Positions 1-8,738 of a stretch of DNA of 64,000 nucleotides are shown here, piece by piece. The position numbers and the translations under genes are program-made. This DNA comes from Camelimonas lactis (lineage in GTDB: Bacteria > Pseudomonadota > Alphaproteobacteria > Rhizobiales > Beijerinckiaceae): positions 1 to 64,000 of the forward strand of contig NZ_SLWL01000008.1 of NCBI RefSeq assembly GCF_004342915.1, in the 5' to 3' direction. Below the pieces are notes generated by a model. The model was not told the DNA's origin and did no database searches. It worked only from the letters and a program-made list of their open reading frames with translations. Every line of letters begins with the position of its first letter. The first letter of the stretch is position 1.

Positions 1-18
1 AAAGCTTCCAACAATTGC

Positions 19-95
<77 letters not shown>

Positions 96-101
96 GAACA
101 T

Positions 102-136
102 AAAACCCCCGTCCGCTCCACGCGGACGGGGGTTTT
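102..136 (+). terminator. Rho-independent terminator of the tRNA
   Basis: A perfect stem whose left arm (102-116) is AAAACCCCCGTCCGC pairs with the right arm at 122-136, which ends in a run of T. It begins 7 nt after the tRNA CCA. The arms include A and T runs, so it could work in both directions. Confidence 0.9.
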
Positions 137-340
137 TGCTTGTGGGGGCATTCCCCTTCAGCGCCAGCCAAGCCCGGGCGCCACATGCTTCAGGATCGCC
201 CCGATGACATGCGCGTTGTAGGCGCCCCCAAGCTGGTTGGGGACTGTCAGCAAAAGCGTGATCATGCGTACGGGAGAGAAGCTTGCCACCCTTGTTTGGG
301 CGGCGGATTCACGTGGCGTCGGGCGCCAACAGGATTGCTA

Positions 341-796
341 TCACTCAATTGGCGCTAGTTTAAGCACCTGGGTATCGCCCCAATTCAAAAGGCGACCATC
401 TCGCGCGCGCAGTTCCAGCCGGGCCACGGGCGCCCTGCACCGGGCATCAACTAGGAAGGACAGCGGCTCGTCTGAAAGATAGAGATGCTCTTCGCCCCAT
501 TGGCGCAGTGCGATGATGACCAGATGCAGACCGCGCCCTTTTTCAGTCAGGACATATTCCTTGTAAGCGCTGCCGTCGGACGCTGGCGCGGTTTCCAGTA
601 TGCCGCGTTCGGTCAGGGATCGCAGCCGCGTCGCCAGCATTCCCTTGGCGATACCCAGCCCCTTCTCGAATTCGGTGAAGCGCCGCACCCCATCGAAGGC
701 ATCGCGAATGATGAGCAGCGACCACCAGTCGCCAATCACATCCAGCGCCCGCGCCACGGGGCAACCGGCATTCCATAGACTGACCCGTTTGACCAT
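341..796 (-). CDS. HxlR-family winged-helix transcriptional regulator
   Basis: 151 residues, the usual length for HxlR/DUF24 regulators. The N-terminus has the family pattern CPVARALDVIGDWWSLLIIRDAF, with the cysteine used by redox- or quinone-sensing members, followed by RRFTEFEKGLGIAKGMLATRLRSL (recognition helix region) and the wing around YVLTEKGRGL. The ATG at 796 has AGGAAG about 9 nt upstream. It is divergent from the MFS exporter at 904, and the 107-bp spacer holds a dyad at 825-837 that it probably binds. The likely role is local control of the exporter; the inducer is unknown. Confidence 0.88.
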   Translation of the reverse strand: MVKRVSLWNAGCPVARALDVIGDWWSLLIIRDAFDGVRRFTEFEKGLGIAKGMLATRLRSLTERGILETAPASDGSAYKEYVLTEKGRGLHLVIIALRQWGEEHLYLSDEPLSFLVDARCRAPVARLELRARDGRLLNWGDTQVLKLAPIE

Positions 797-824
797 GACT
801 ATCGCTTCCTGCCATCAATTCTGA

Positions 825-837
825 TTCTAAATTAGAA
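825..837. promoter_or_regulatory. 13-bp palindrome in hxlR/MFS spacer
   Basis: TTCTAAATTAGAA is a perfect dyad with a central A. It is one of the few AT-rich tracts here and lies between the divergent regulator and transporter starts. It fits the operator type of small winged-helix dimers such as HxlR. Binding is inferred from position only. Confidence 0.5.
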
Positions 838-903
838 CTAGATATTGATCCGCGCAAGTGGTCTCAATTTGATACTACATAAATTGTCACAAGCAGGATC
901 GCC

Positions 904-2142
904 ATGCAGCACGGAAACCAGGCCACGAGGAAGTATGGAACAGGGCAGGGATTGTCAGGATTGGATACGTTAATTTTCGCCGTCGCCGCCGGCCTTAGCG
1001 TGGCCAATATCTATTATGCCCAGCCACTACTCGGTTCGATGGCGAAAAGTTTCGGGATTTCACCAGCATCCGTTGGTCTCGTGGTGACGTTAACCCAGAT
1101 CGGATATGCGCTTGGATTGATCTTCATCGTTCCTCTCGGAGATCTGATCAATCGCCGGCGCCTTGTTGTCGGTCAGGGCGCTTTGTCGGTCATCGCGCTG
1201 GTCGCGGTTGGAATGGCGCGAACCGAAGTGGTCCTGTTTGCAGGCCTCGCAGCAATGGGGGTGCTTGCCGTCGTGGCGCAGATCCTGGTGGCGTTCGCCG
1301 CCACGCTTGCGGCGCCTGGTGAACGTGGCAAGGCCGTCGGCGCAGTAACGGGCGGCATTGTTGTCGGCATTCTCGCCGCCCGTCTTGTGGCCGGGGTCCT
1401 GGCCGATCTTGGCGGCTGGCGGGCGGTCTATCTGACGTCGTCCATTCTGACGGCAGGCATGGTTGGGGTGCTCATGCGGATTCTGCCGCGCCAGCTACCG
1501 CCCGAAAGCAGCGATAGCTATGCCGCCGTGCTGCGCTCCATCCCGCTTCTGTTCCTGCGCGACCGCATACTGCTGGCGCGCGGCTTCCTTGCTCTGCTGA
1601 TCTTTGCATCATTCAGCACATTCTGGACGGCTCTGGTCCTTCCACTCAGCGCGCCGCCATTCTCCTGTTCCCATAGCCAAATTGGCCTGTTCGGCCTCGT
1701 CGGTATGGCAGGGGCAATCGCCGCAACAGGCGCTGGGCGCCTTGCGGATCGCGGGTTTGGGCAATGGACCACCGGTTTGTCGCTGGCGTTGCTGCTGGCG
1801 TCATGGGCGCCAATCGCCATGCTGCCAACGTCGCTGCCGCTGCTCGTGATTGGCGTTGCGCTACTTGATCTCGCCGTGCAAGCCGTTCACGTCACAAACC
1901 AGAGCGTCATCTTCAACCGGCGCCCTGAGGCGCGCAGCCGTCTTGTTGGGGGCTACATGGTGTTCTACTCCATCGGCAGCGCAGTCGGAGCCATCACCTC
2001 GACAATGGCCTATGCCCAGGCTGGATGGTCCGGCGTGTCGATGTTGGGAGCCGTTTTCAGCGCCGCCGCCTTGCTGGTTTGGGCGGTGACCTCCGGCTTG
2101 CAGGCTTCCAGAGACGGCCTCATATGCGCCGACGGCGGGTAA
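904..2142 (+). CDS. MFS transporter, probable drug/metabolite exporter
   Basis: 412 residues with about twelve hydrophobic segments, typical for the major facilitator superfamily. The segment after TM1 reads VANIYYAQPLLGSMAKSFG, characteristic of YdhP/arabinose-efflux-like permeases. The TM2-3 loop has the GDLINRRRL motif A variant (basic loop after an acidic residue). The start ATG follows GCAGGATCGCC. Its location opposite an HxlR regulator suggests an efflux pump induced by a small aromatic or electrophilic compound. The substrate cannot be named. Confidence 0.88.
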   Translation: MQHGNQATRKYGTGQGLSGLDTLIFAVAAGLSVANIYYAQPLLGSMAKSFGISPASVGLVVTLTQIGYALGLIFIVPLGDLINRRRLVVGQGALSVIALVAVGMARTEVVLFAGLAAMGVLAVVAQILVAFAATLAAPGERGKAVGAVTGGIVVGILAARLVAGVLADLGGWRAVYLTSSILTAGMVGVLMRILPRQLPPESSDSYAAVLRSIPLLFLRDRILLARGFLALLIFASFSTFWTALVLPLSAPPFSCSHSQIGLFGLVGMAGAIAATGAGRLADRGFGQWTTGLSLALLLASWAPIAMLPTSLPLLVIGVALLDLAVQAVHVTNQSVIFNRRPEARSRLVGGYMVFYSIGSAVGAITSTMAYAQAGWSGVSMLGAVFSAAALLVWAVTSGLQASRDGLICADGG

Positions 2143-2280
2143 AGGCGACCGGGTGCAGCTTTTCGCTTCCTTTTGTCCGAGCTTTGGCGTTGCCGATCCC
2201 ATGTGGTCCAGCCCGGAAGTGGCGCAGGGCGCGCGCCCCGTTCCATTCAATACGCGCGCGGTGCGCCCCTTTCCATCTTG

Positions 2281-2967
2281 TCAAAGGAGGGCGGCGACTT
2301 TCCTGGCGGTTGCTTTCGCGGACCAGGGGTTCTGCCCGGTTACCAGCCGGCCATCGGCGATGACATGGGAGATGAACGGCAGGAAAGCCTTCTCGTAGCG
2401 GGCGCCCCGGCGCTGCATTTCGGCCTGGGCGTTGTAGGGCAGGTATTTCGCGACGCCCGCCAGCACTTCTTCTGTCCAGGAGGAGAAGCCGGTAAGCCGC
2501 TTCTCCTTCACCAGCAGTTCGCCACCGGCCAGCCTGACGTTCAGAAGGCCACAATACCCATGGCAGACGGATGAGACGACGCCGCCGCGCTCCCATATGG
2601 CGCGCGTGATGTTTTGCAGCCCCTCGCTGTCTGGAAAGTCCCACATGACCGCATGGCCGCCGGTAAAATAAATCGCATCATACTCCGCCGGGTCGATTTC
2701 ATCGGGACGCGCCGTATTGGAGAGAAGATCCATCCGGCTCCGGTCGGCGAGCCACGCCCTGGCTGAGGCGTCCAGAAGGGGCCATTTGAGCGCGCGGGGC
2801 TCGAGGGGCGATGCGCCGCCTTTCGGACTGACGATGCGCTGCGTGTAACCTCTTCCGGCGAACAGATCATAAGCATGCGTCAATTCCGACAACCAGAGGC
2901 CGGTGGCATGGGACGGGTCATCGTAGTGGGCGACATTGCTGACCACATGGAGAATGCGCTTCGTCAT
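2281..2967 (-). CDS. DJ-1/PfpI family protein (class I glutamine amidotransferase-like)
   Basis: 228 residues beginning MTKRILHVVSNVAHYDD, like Hsp31/YDR533C-type DJ-1 proteins that act as glyoxalase III or deglycase/chaperone. The nucleophile elbow is VSSVCHGYCGLLNVRL, with cysteine followed by histidine. An acidic residue precedes in YDAIYFTGGHAVMWDFPD. The ATG at 2967 overlaps the TGA of the upstream flavin oxidoreductase (2964) by 4 nt, so the two are translationally coupled. Co-expression with an enone reductase suggests detoxification of reactive carbonyls. Confidence 0.85.
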   Translation of the reverse strand: MTKRILHVVSNVAHYDDPSHATGLWLSELTHAYDLFAGRGYTQRIVSPKGGASPLEPRALKWPLLDASARAWLADRSRMDLLSNTARPDEIDPAEYDAIYFTGGHAVMWDFPDSEGLQNITRAIWERGGVVSSVCHGYCGLLNVRLAGGELLVKEKRLTGFSSWTEEVLAGVAKYLPYNAQAEMQRRGARYEKAFLPFISHVIADGRLVTGQNPWSAKATARKVAALL

Positions 2968-4271
2968 TCTCCGGACCTTACCGGATCCGCGCGCGGAGCC
3001 CGACTGACGTCGTTGTGAGCGACTGTCGGGGTCTGGGGGAACGTTTGCCGCGTCGCCATCCAGCGCCGGTACCGGCGGGCGCTGCACGTGGCCTGGAGCT
3101 GCGAGGTCAGCAGCGCCCACGCGGGCGACACATCCGGGGTCGTGGCCCGACGCTGGCTGAGGCGGACCATCTGGTAGCGGACAGCGGCCATGTGCGCTGA
3201 TGAAGCCACCGGTTTGTTTTTCCAGGTGATGGGTCTCAGCGCCGGCGCATCGTTATTTCCCCGTTCCCAGTTACGCGGCAGGTTGGGCTCGATGGCGAGC
3301 GCGGTCGCGATCCCGGCCATGGCCACGCCGCTTCCGATCACCTTCTCGGCCACCTCGCGGCGCCGTATGCCGCCCGTGACCATCAGCGGCATCGTCGCGA
3401 CGTCGCTGATCTCCCGCGCGAAGTCGAGGAAATAGGCTTCGCGCCCCAGGGTGCGATCGTCGCGCGCCGCGCCCATCATCGCCGGGGCTTCGTAGCTGCC
3501 GCCTGACAACTCAACGAGGTCGACGCCGGTCGGGCCGAGCATTCGCACAACGTCCCGCGCATCCTGGGGCGAGAAGCCGCCCCGCTGGAAATCAGCCGAG
3601 TTGAGTTTGACGGCGACCGCAAAATCGGGAGAAACCGCCGCGCGCACGCCGCGCACGATATCCAGCAGCAGGCGGGCGCGGTTCTCAAGGCTGCCGCCCC
3701 AGCGATCGGCGCGGTGGTTGGCGAGCGGTGAGAGGAACTGGCTGAGCAGATAGCCATGGGCTGCATGGATCTCGACGCCGTTGAAGCCGGCCCTCGCGGC
3801 GAGAAGCGCGGTGTTGACGAAACGGCTGGCCACATCGGTAATATCGGCCGGCGTCATCTCCCGCGGCATGGGAAACATCCTGGACTGCGCGCCGAGATCG
3901 AGCGCGATCGCCGATGGCGCCAATGTCTCCTGCCCCAGCCCCTTCGGCATCTGCCGGCCGGGATGATTGATTTGCAGCCACGCCTGCCCGCCGCCCGCGC
4001 GCGTTGCTTCCGCCCACGCCTGGAAGCGATCGAGGCAGCGGTCATCTTCCAGCACCACGCCGGCCGCGCCCGTCATGGCCCGTGCGTCCACCATGACGTT
4101 GCCGGTGATGATAAGCCCGGCGCCGCCCCTGGCCCAGGCGCGATAGAGGCGGATCAATTCGTCCGAAGGCGCATGGTCGTTATCCGCCATGTTCTCCTCC
4201 ATCGCCGCCTTGGCGATGCGGTTCGGAATGACGGCGCCGTTTGGCAACCTCAGCGGGGAAAACAGGGTCAT
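2964..4271 (-). CDS. NADH:flavin oxidoreductase, old yellow enzyme family
   Basis: 435 residues, longer than the usual 350-400 of short OYEs. FMN-barrel motifs are visible: LFSPLRLPNGAVIPNRIAKAAM at the N-terminus, INHPGRQ, the substrate and flavin segment GVEIHAAHGYLLSQFLSP, RWGGSLENRARL, LVELSGGSYE, and the phosphate-binding end PLMVTGGIR. After about residue 350 the tail is low-complexity and Arg-rich. GGAGAG precedes the ATG. It is the first gene of a two-gene operon with the DJ-1 protein, transcribed from a MerR-type promoter at 4301-4331. The likely reaction is NAD(P)H-dependent reduction of activated C=C bonds. Confidence 0.88.
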   Translation of the reverse strand: MTLFSPLRLPNGAVIPNRIAKAAMEENMADNDHAPSDELIRLYRAWARGGAGLIITGNVMVDARAMTGAAGVVLEDDRCLDRFQAWAEATRAGGGQAWLQINHPGRQMPKGLGQETLAPSAIALDLGAQSRMFPMPREMTPADITDVASRFVNTALLAARAGFNGVEIHAAHGYLLSQFLSPLANHRADRWGGSLENRARLLLDIVRGVRAAVSPDFAVAVKLNSADFQRGGFSPQDARDVVRMLGPTGVDLVELSGGSYEAPAMMGAARDDRTLGREAYFLDFAREISDVATMPLMVTGGIRRREVAEKVIGSGVAMAGIATALAIEPNLPRNWERGNNDAPALRPITWKNKPVASSAHMAAVRYQMVRLSQRRATTPDVSPAWALLTSQLQATCSARRYRRWMATRQTFPQTPTVAHNDVSRAPRADPVRSGE

Positions 4272-4300
4272 TCGGCTCTCCGGATTTCAGGCTTGAGCCG

Positions 4301-4331
4301 AGCATAACCTTTGAGTTAACTTTAAGGTCAA
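4301..4331 (-). promoter_or_regulatory. MerR-type promoter and operator for the OYE/DJ-1 operon
   Basis: On the minus strand there is TTGACC (-35, 4326-4331), a 19-nt spacer (4307-4325) and TATGCT (-10, 4301-4306). The spacer is filled by a near-perfect dyad, 4307-4328, with outer arms ACCTT and AAGGT around a central AGTTAACT. An elongated 19-bp spacer spanned by a dyad is the known signature of promoters that MerR-family proteins activate by untwisting DNA. The regulator gene starts at 4355 on the opposite strand, so it probably autoregulates from the same site. Confidence 0.8.
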
Positions 4332-4354
4332 GCGTTGGCAGCGGGGGTATCGCG

Positions 4355-4813
4355 ATGAATATCGGAGAACTGGCGAGGCGCGCCGGGCTGACCAGTTCAC
4401 GCATCCGCTTCTATGAGCGCGCTGGTCTGTTGAAGACCGTGGGGCGGCAGCCGAACGGATACCGGACGTACCCGCCGGAAGCTGTGCTGGTGCTCGAGCT
4501 GATAACGAGCGCCCAGCAGGCTGGCTTCAGCCTTGACGAGATCCGGACGCTGCTTCCGCCCGACCTGGAGAACTGGCGACATGACGCGTTGATCGAGGCG
4601 CTTCGCCGCAAGGTTGCGGAGATCGAGGGGCTGCTTCTGCGGCTCCAGCAAAGCAGGAAGCAGCTGGTTGCGCTGATCAGCGACATCGAGGCGAAGCCCG
4701 ATGACATCGATTGCGCCGCGAACGCGCGGCGGGTGCTGACGAATATGTTGGGCAAAGGGGCCGAAGCTGGGGGCGCGGCGGTTGGCGCCGCAGCTCGACG
4801 CCGCCCTGCCTGA
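4355..4813 (+). CDS. MerR-family transcriptional regulator
   Basis: 152 residues. The N-terminal HTH is MNIGELARRAGLTSSRIRFYERAGLL, with the wing VGRQPNGYRTYPPEAVLVLELITSAQQAGFSLDEIRTLL, and it is followed by a coiled-coil dimer helix near residues 85-120. No CxC metal motif is present in the C-terminal part, so a metal sensor is unlikely. The start is at the conserved MNIGELAR; longer in-frame starts would run into the operator. It is divergent from the OYE/DJ-1 operon, and the 83-bp gap contains its predicted binding site. Confidence 0.9.
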   Translation: MNIGELARRAGLTSSRIRFYERAGLLKTVGRQPNGYRTYPPEAVLVLELITSAQQAGFSLDEIRTLLPPDLENWRHDALIEALRRKVAEIEGLLLRLQQSRKQLVALISDIEAKPDDIDCAANARRVLTNMLGKGAEAGGAAVGAAARRRPA

Positions 4814-4967
4814 CGCCTGCCCGGCGCCGGCAAGACCCGTTAACGCTGCTCAGGCGATAACCAGTCCGCCCATGGCGGGCCGCCGGCATAGGGGAGCGCC
4901 GCGGCGGCATGGCGCGCCCAGAGATTTGCTCGCTCCGGGCCACGGCCATCCGCCCGCCCGGTCCTGC

Positions 4968-5003
4968 GGGATACCTGGGCGCGGTGGGATACCTGGGCGC
5001 GGT
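4968..5003. repeat. two tandem copies of an 18-bp unit
   Basis: GGGATACCTGGGCGCGGT occurs twice head to tail in the spacer between the convergent MerR and HerA-type genes. The length is a multiple of three but no gene is supported here. Confidence 0.8.
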
Positions 5004-5050
5004 GACGTTGCGATGGCCAGATGCGCCTTGCACAGCGTTGGCGGGCGCGG

Positions 5051-6550
5051 TTACTCCGCCGCGTCGCGTTGGGGCGTGTCCGGCGCGTCGGGATGACCCG
5101 GGTCGGTTTCGCAACCAAGATCCGGGAAGGCGAGAATGCGTCGTCCATGGAAATCGGTGCGGGCGATGAGAAGACCCCGTTCCTCGAAATAGGCCAGCAG
5201 GCGCTGCGCCCTCCGGGGCGAATGGCTGCCGTAGGCGCGCGCCAGGGTGGCGTCGGACGGGCAGGGGTCCTTGTTGATGGCGGCGCGGGCGACAAGCAGG
5301 AACATGCCCTGCAAGTCATCGGGCAAGGTTTCGGAGAGCGACAGGGCGATGGCCCAGGTCTCCCCGCCAGTGCTTTCGTCAACGCCAGCGCGGGCGACCG
5401 CCAGACGCCGGCGGAAGGCCGGAAGCGCCAGGGGTTCGCCTGGCACCCGCCGGATGCGGCAGCGCACGAGAAAGTCCTGGTAAAGCACGGCGTCGGAGCG
5501 GAAGGCGGCGTCCGGGTCCTCAAGGATCTCCCGCAACACCGTGTCGATGCCGGTTTCGCGCTCCGTCTCGTCGATAATGGCGAAGACCGGCTGGGCGGGG
5601 GGCTCCGGCGCCGGTTTCGGCTGGGCCAGCTGGGTGAGAATATCCGCGGTCGGCACAGGCCGCGGCGGCGGCGACCGCCGCACGGCCAGGGCGGCCTCCT
5701 CCGGCCCCGGCGTGAAGATCAGGTCGCGGGCGTCCCCGGGCGCCTCGGGGAGCGGCATCAGCTTCGGGCTGGCCGAACGGGCGGAGGTTTCAACGGGGCC
5801 GATAGTGATCTTGAGCGGTCGGCGCGACAGGGCCGGGCCCAGCGCGACAAAATTCCCGCGCCCCAGGTCGCGGAACATCTCGGCCTGACGGCGATCCATG
5901 CCGAGCAGATCGGCGGCGCGCGCCATGTCGATGTCGAGGAACGTGCGGCCCATCAGGAAGTTGGAGGCTTCCGCCGCGACATTCTTGGCCAGCTTGGCCA
6001 GTCGCTGGGTGGCGATAACGCCCGCCAGGCCGCGCTTGCGGCCCCGGCACATCAGATTGGTCATGGCGCCAAGCGAGAGCTTGCGCGCTTCGTCGGACAC
6101 CTCGCCGCCGACGGCGGGCGCGAAAAGCTGGGCCTCGTCGACCACGACGAGCACCGGATACCAATGGTCGCGGTCTGCGTCGAACATGCCGCCGAGAAAG
6201 GCGGCGGCGGCGCGCATCTGTTGCTCGACGTCGAGCCCCTCAAGGTTGAGCACGACGGAGACGCGATGCTGGCGCACGCGGCCGGCGATGCGCGTAAGCT
6301 CGGCTTCGGTGCGGGCGGCGTCGATGACCTGATGGCCAAATCTGTCCGCCAAAGTGACGAAATCGCCCTCGGGATCGAGAATGCACTGCTGCACCCAGGG
6401 GGCGCTCTGTTCCAGCAGGCGGCGCAGCAGATGCGACTTGCCGGACCCGGAATTGCCCTGCACCAGCAGGCGGGTCGCCAGCAGCTCTTCCAGATCCAGC
6501 TCCGCCACGGCGCGGCCGGCCGCGGCGCCCATGTCGATGTTGACCTTCAT
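5051..6550 (-). CDS. HerA-type (DUF87) hexameric ATPase
   Basis: 499 residues. The Walker A motif GNSGSGKS is at residues 32-39, and CILDPEGDF at about 56-64 is typical of HerA/FtsK-fold translocases. The Walker B segment VLVVVDEAQLFAP starts near 133. The arginine and glutamine sensors are in CRGRKRGLAGVIATQRLAKL. The C-terminal 200 residues are Pro-rich then a helical domain that I do not recognise. The start MKVNI at 6550 is preceded by AAAGGGCG; longer in-frame starts add Arg-rich sequence with no family match. Archaeal HerA works with NurA nuclease in end resection, and bacterial homologues also occur in defence systems. No nuclease partner is next to it here. Confidence 0.82.
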   Translation of the reverse strand: MKVNIDMGAAAGRAVAELDLEELLATRLLVQGNSGSGKSHLLRRLLEQSAPWVQQCILDPEGDFVTLADRFGHQVIDAARTEAELTRIAGRVRQHRVSVVLNLEGLDVEQQMRAAAAFLGGMFDADRDHWYPVLVVVDEAQLFAPAVGGEVSDEARKLSLGAMTNLMCRGRKRGLAGVIATQRLAKLAKNVAAEASNFLMGRTFLDIDMARAADLLGMDRRQAEMFRDLGRGNFVALGPALSRRPLKITIGPVETSARSASPKLMPLPEAPGDARDLIFTPGPEEAALAVRRSPPPRPVPTADILTQLAQPKPAPEPPAQPVFAIIDETERETGIDTVLREILEDPDAAFRSDAVLYQDFLVRCRIRRVPGEPLALPAFRRRLAVARAGVDESTGGETWAIALSLSETLPDDLQGMFLLVARAAINKDPCPSDATLARAYGSHSPRRAQRLLAYFEERGLLIARTDFHGRRILAFPDLGCETDPGHPDAPDTPQRDAAE

Positions 6551-6857
6551 CCAGCGCCCTTTCGGGCCTATCCTTACCACCGGCGGCCGGCAACGCGAAA
6601 CGTCGCGCCGGGATTCCCACAGCATGGCGTTTCCAGGGGCGCCGGTCAGGCCCGCCATGGCGGTGCTTTCAGCCGCCGGCCGCTGGCGTTGGCGCGCGGC
6701 TTTTCTGCGCCAGTGACGGAAATGCCGATGTGCGCTGTAAAAACGCGCCTCACGGCTGTGGCGTCGGGGCGTTGGTCCGACTAATAAGGCGTTCCTGAAA
6801 TTTTCCGATGGCTCCCCTTTGACGCCGGACGACAACGCGAGACAGGCGGAACCAGCC
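6551..6857. other. divergent spacer, no gene seen
   Basis: 307 bp between the HerA-type ATPase and the helicase, which are transcribed away from each other. It must hold both promoters. I could not pick out convincing -35/-10 pairs, and found no RNA gene or repeat. Confidence 0.5.
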
Positions 6858-8738
6858 GTGCCCTTCATGACGACAAATCCGGCTCTTGCCCATGCCCTGG
6901 CGGAGCGGGACTACAACAATCCGACGCCGGTGCAGCTGGCCGTGCTGGCGCCCGAGGCGTCGGGGCGCGATCTTCTGGTGTCCGCCCAGACCGGCTCGGG
7001 CAAGACTGTCGCCTACGGCCTCGTCATGGCCGAAACCCTGTTGGGCGCCGAAGAGCGCTTCGGCTACGCCAGGGCGCCGCAGGCGCTGGTGGTCGCCCCC
7101 ACGCGTGAACTCGCCCTGCAGGTGCAGCGGGAATTCACGTGGCTCTACGCCGCTACCGGCGCCCGCATCGTCTCCTGTGTCGGCGGCATGGATCCGCGTC
7201 AGGAGCAGCGGCAGCTTGAGCAGGGCGCCCATATCGTCGTTGGCACGCCGGGGCGTCTGCGCGATCACCTGGAGCGTGGCCGTCTCGATCTTTCGGCCTT
7301 GCGTGTCGCCGTGCTCGACGAAGCTGATGAGATGCTCGATCTTGGTTTCCGAGAGGATCTCGAGTTCATCCTTGACGCGACGCCGCCAGAGCGGCGCAGC
7401 CTGCTGTTTTCCGCCACCATGCCGCGCGGCATCGCCACGCTGGCGCGGCGCTACCAGCGCGACGCCCTGCGCATTGAGGTGGCGGGCGCGGAAGGAGGCC
7501 ACGCCGATATCGAGTACCGCGCCATGCGCATCGCGCCCACCGAGGCCGAGCATGCGGTGGTCAATGTGCTGCGCTATTACGATACGCCGACCGCCATCGT
7601 GTTCTGCAACACGCGCGAGGTGGTGCGCCGTCTGCACGCCATGCTCCAGGAGCGGCAGTTCTCAGCCGTGGCCCTGTCCGGCGAACTGACGCAAAAGGAG
7701 CGCAACCACGCCTTGCAGGCGCTGCGGGACGGGCGGGCGCGAGTTTGCGTCGCTACCGACGTGGCCGCGCGCGGCATCGATCTGCCCAACCTGGGCCTGG
7801 TGATTCACGCGGAGTTGCCCAGCGACGCCGAGACGTTGCAGCATCGCAGCGGCCGTACCGGCCGCGCCGGGCGCAAGGGCGTGAGCGTGCTGCTGGTTCC
7901 GCCCTTCCGTCGTCGCCGCACGGATGATTTGATGCGCGGCCTCGGCGTCACCCCGACGTGGTCAGGACCACCCACCGCCGAGGAGATCCGCAAGCTCGAT
8001 CACGAGCGCATGTTGCGCGACGCGCTGATTACCGAGGAGCCCGGCGAGGAGGACGCCAGCGCCGGGCTGGCGTTGCTCGCGGCCTATCCGGCGGGGCACC
8101 TGGCTGGCGCCCTGGCGCGCCTCTACCGCTCCGGTTTGCCGGCGCCGGAGGAGGTGTCCGACCCGGGCGAATCGCGCACGGCGCGTGATCGTTCCGCCGA
8201 CCGGGATTTTGGCGGGGCTTCAGGTGGCGGGGTCTGGTTCCGGCTCAATGTCGGCCGCCGCCAGAACGCTGATCCGAAATGGCTGCTGCCGCTGATCTGC
8301 CGGCGTGGAAACGCGACGCGCAAGGATATTGGCGTCATCCGCATTTTTGATGAGGAAACGGCGTTTGAGGTCAGTCCCGCCGTTGCGGCCCGTTTTGCCA
8401 AGATTTCGCGCAAGATGGATGGCGAGGACGTGATGATCGAGCCGTTGCCGGGCGGTCCCCCGGCGGGTGGCCCGAGGCGTCCCGGACGCGGGGCGCCTCG
8501 CGGCAAGCCGCGTCATGATCGGGCGCCCTACGAAAAGCCCTTCAAAGGCAAGAAGTTTCGGGACGAGCCGCCGCAAGACAGGGGCGGGGAAGGCAAGGCG
8601 GGCGGGGCGAGAGCCACGCCCTGGAAGGCGCGCGAAACCGGTCCCTCAGGCCAGACAAAGGGCGCGCATCCGCCCAAAAGCCGCCGCCCGCCCGCTGCTG
8701 GCGACAAGCCCAAGGGCAAGCGGCCGCGCTCTTCCTGA
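6858..8738 (+). CDS. DEAD-box ATP-dependent RNA helicase, DeaD/CsdA-like
   Basis: All core motifs are present in order: Q motif NPTPVQ, motif I SAQTGSGKT, Ia PTRELALQ, Ib TPGRL, II DEAD, III SAT, V RGIDLPN, VI HRSGRTGRAG. After the core comes a DbpA/CsdA-type RNA-binding module (FRLNVGRRQNADPKWLLPLICRRG) followed by a basic Gly/Pro/Lys/Arg tail of about 90 residues. This fits cold-shock and ribosome-assembly helicases. Start: GTG at 6858 has AGGCGGA 7 nt upstream. An ATG at 6867 and a TTG at 6819 are in frame; the former is too far from a ribosome site and the latter lacks one. Confidence 0.92.
   Translation: MPFMTTNPALAHALAERDYNNPTPVQLAVLAPEASGRDLLVSAQTGSGKTVAYGLVMAETLLGAEERFGYARAPQALVVAPTRELALQVQREFTWLYAATGARIVSCVGGMDPRQEQRQLEQGAHIVVGTPGRLRDHLERGRLDLSALRVAVLDEADEMLDLGFREDLEFILDATPPERRSLLFSATMPRGIATLARRYQRDALRIEVAGAEGGHADIEYRAMRIAPTEAEHAVVNVLRYYDTPTAIVFCNTREVVRRLHAMLQERQFSAVALSGELTQKERNHALQALRDGRARVCVATDVAARGIDLPNLGLVIHAELPSDAETLQHRSGRTGRAGRKGVSVLLVPPFRRRRTDDLMRGLGVTPTWSGPPTAEEIRKLDHERMLRDALITEEPGEEDASAGLALLAAYPAGHLAGALARLYRSGLPAPEEVSDPGESRTARDRSADRDFGGASGGGVWFRLNVGRRQNADPKWLLPLICRRGNATRKDIGVIRIFDEETAFEVSPAVAARFAKISRKMDGEDVMIEPLPGGPPAGGPRRPGRGAPRGKPRHDRAPYEKPFKGKKFRDEPPQDRGGEGKAGGARATPWKARETGPSGQTKGAHPPKSRRPPAAGDKPKGKRPRSS

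Noticed and set aside
5021-6784. 587-codon plus-strand frame over the HerA-type gene
   Set aside because: The antisense frame of a G+C-rich gene with Walker motifs on the minus strand; it has no domain or start context.
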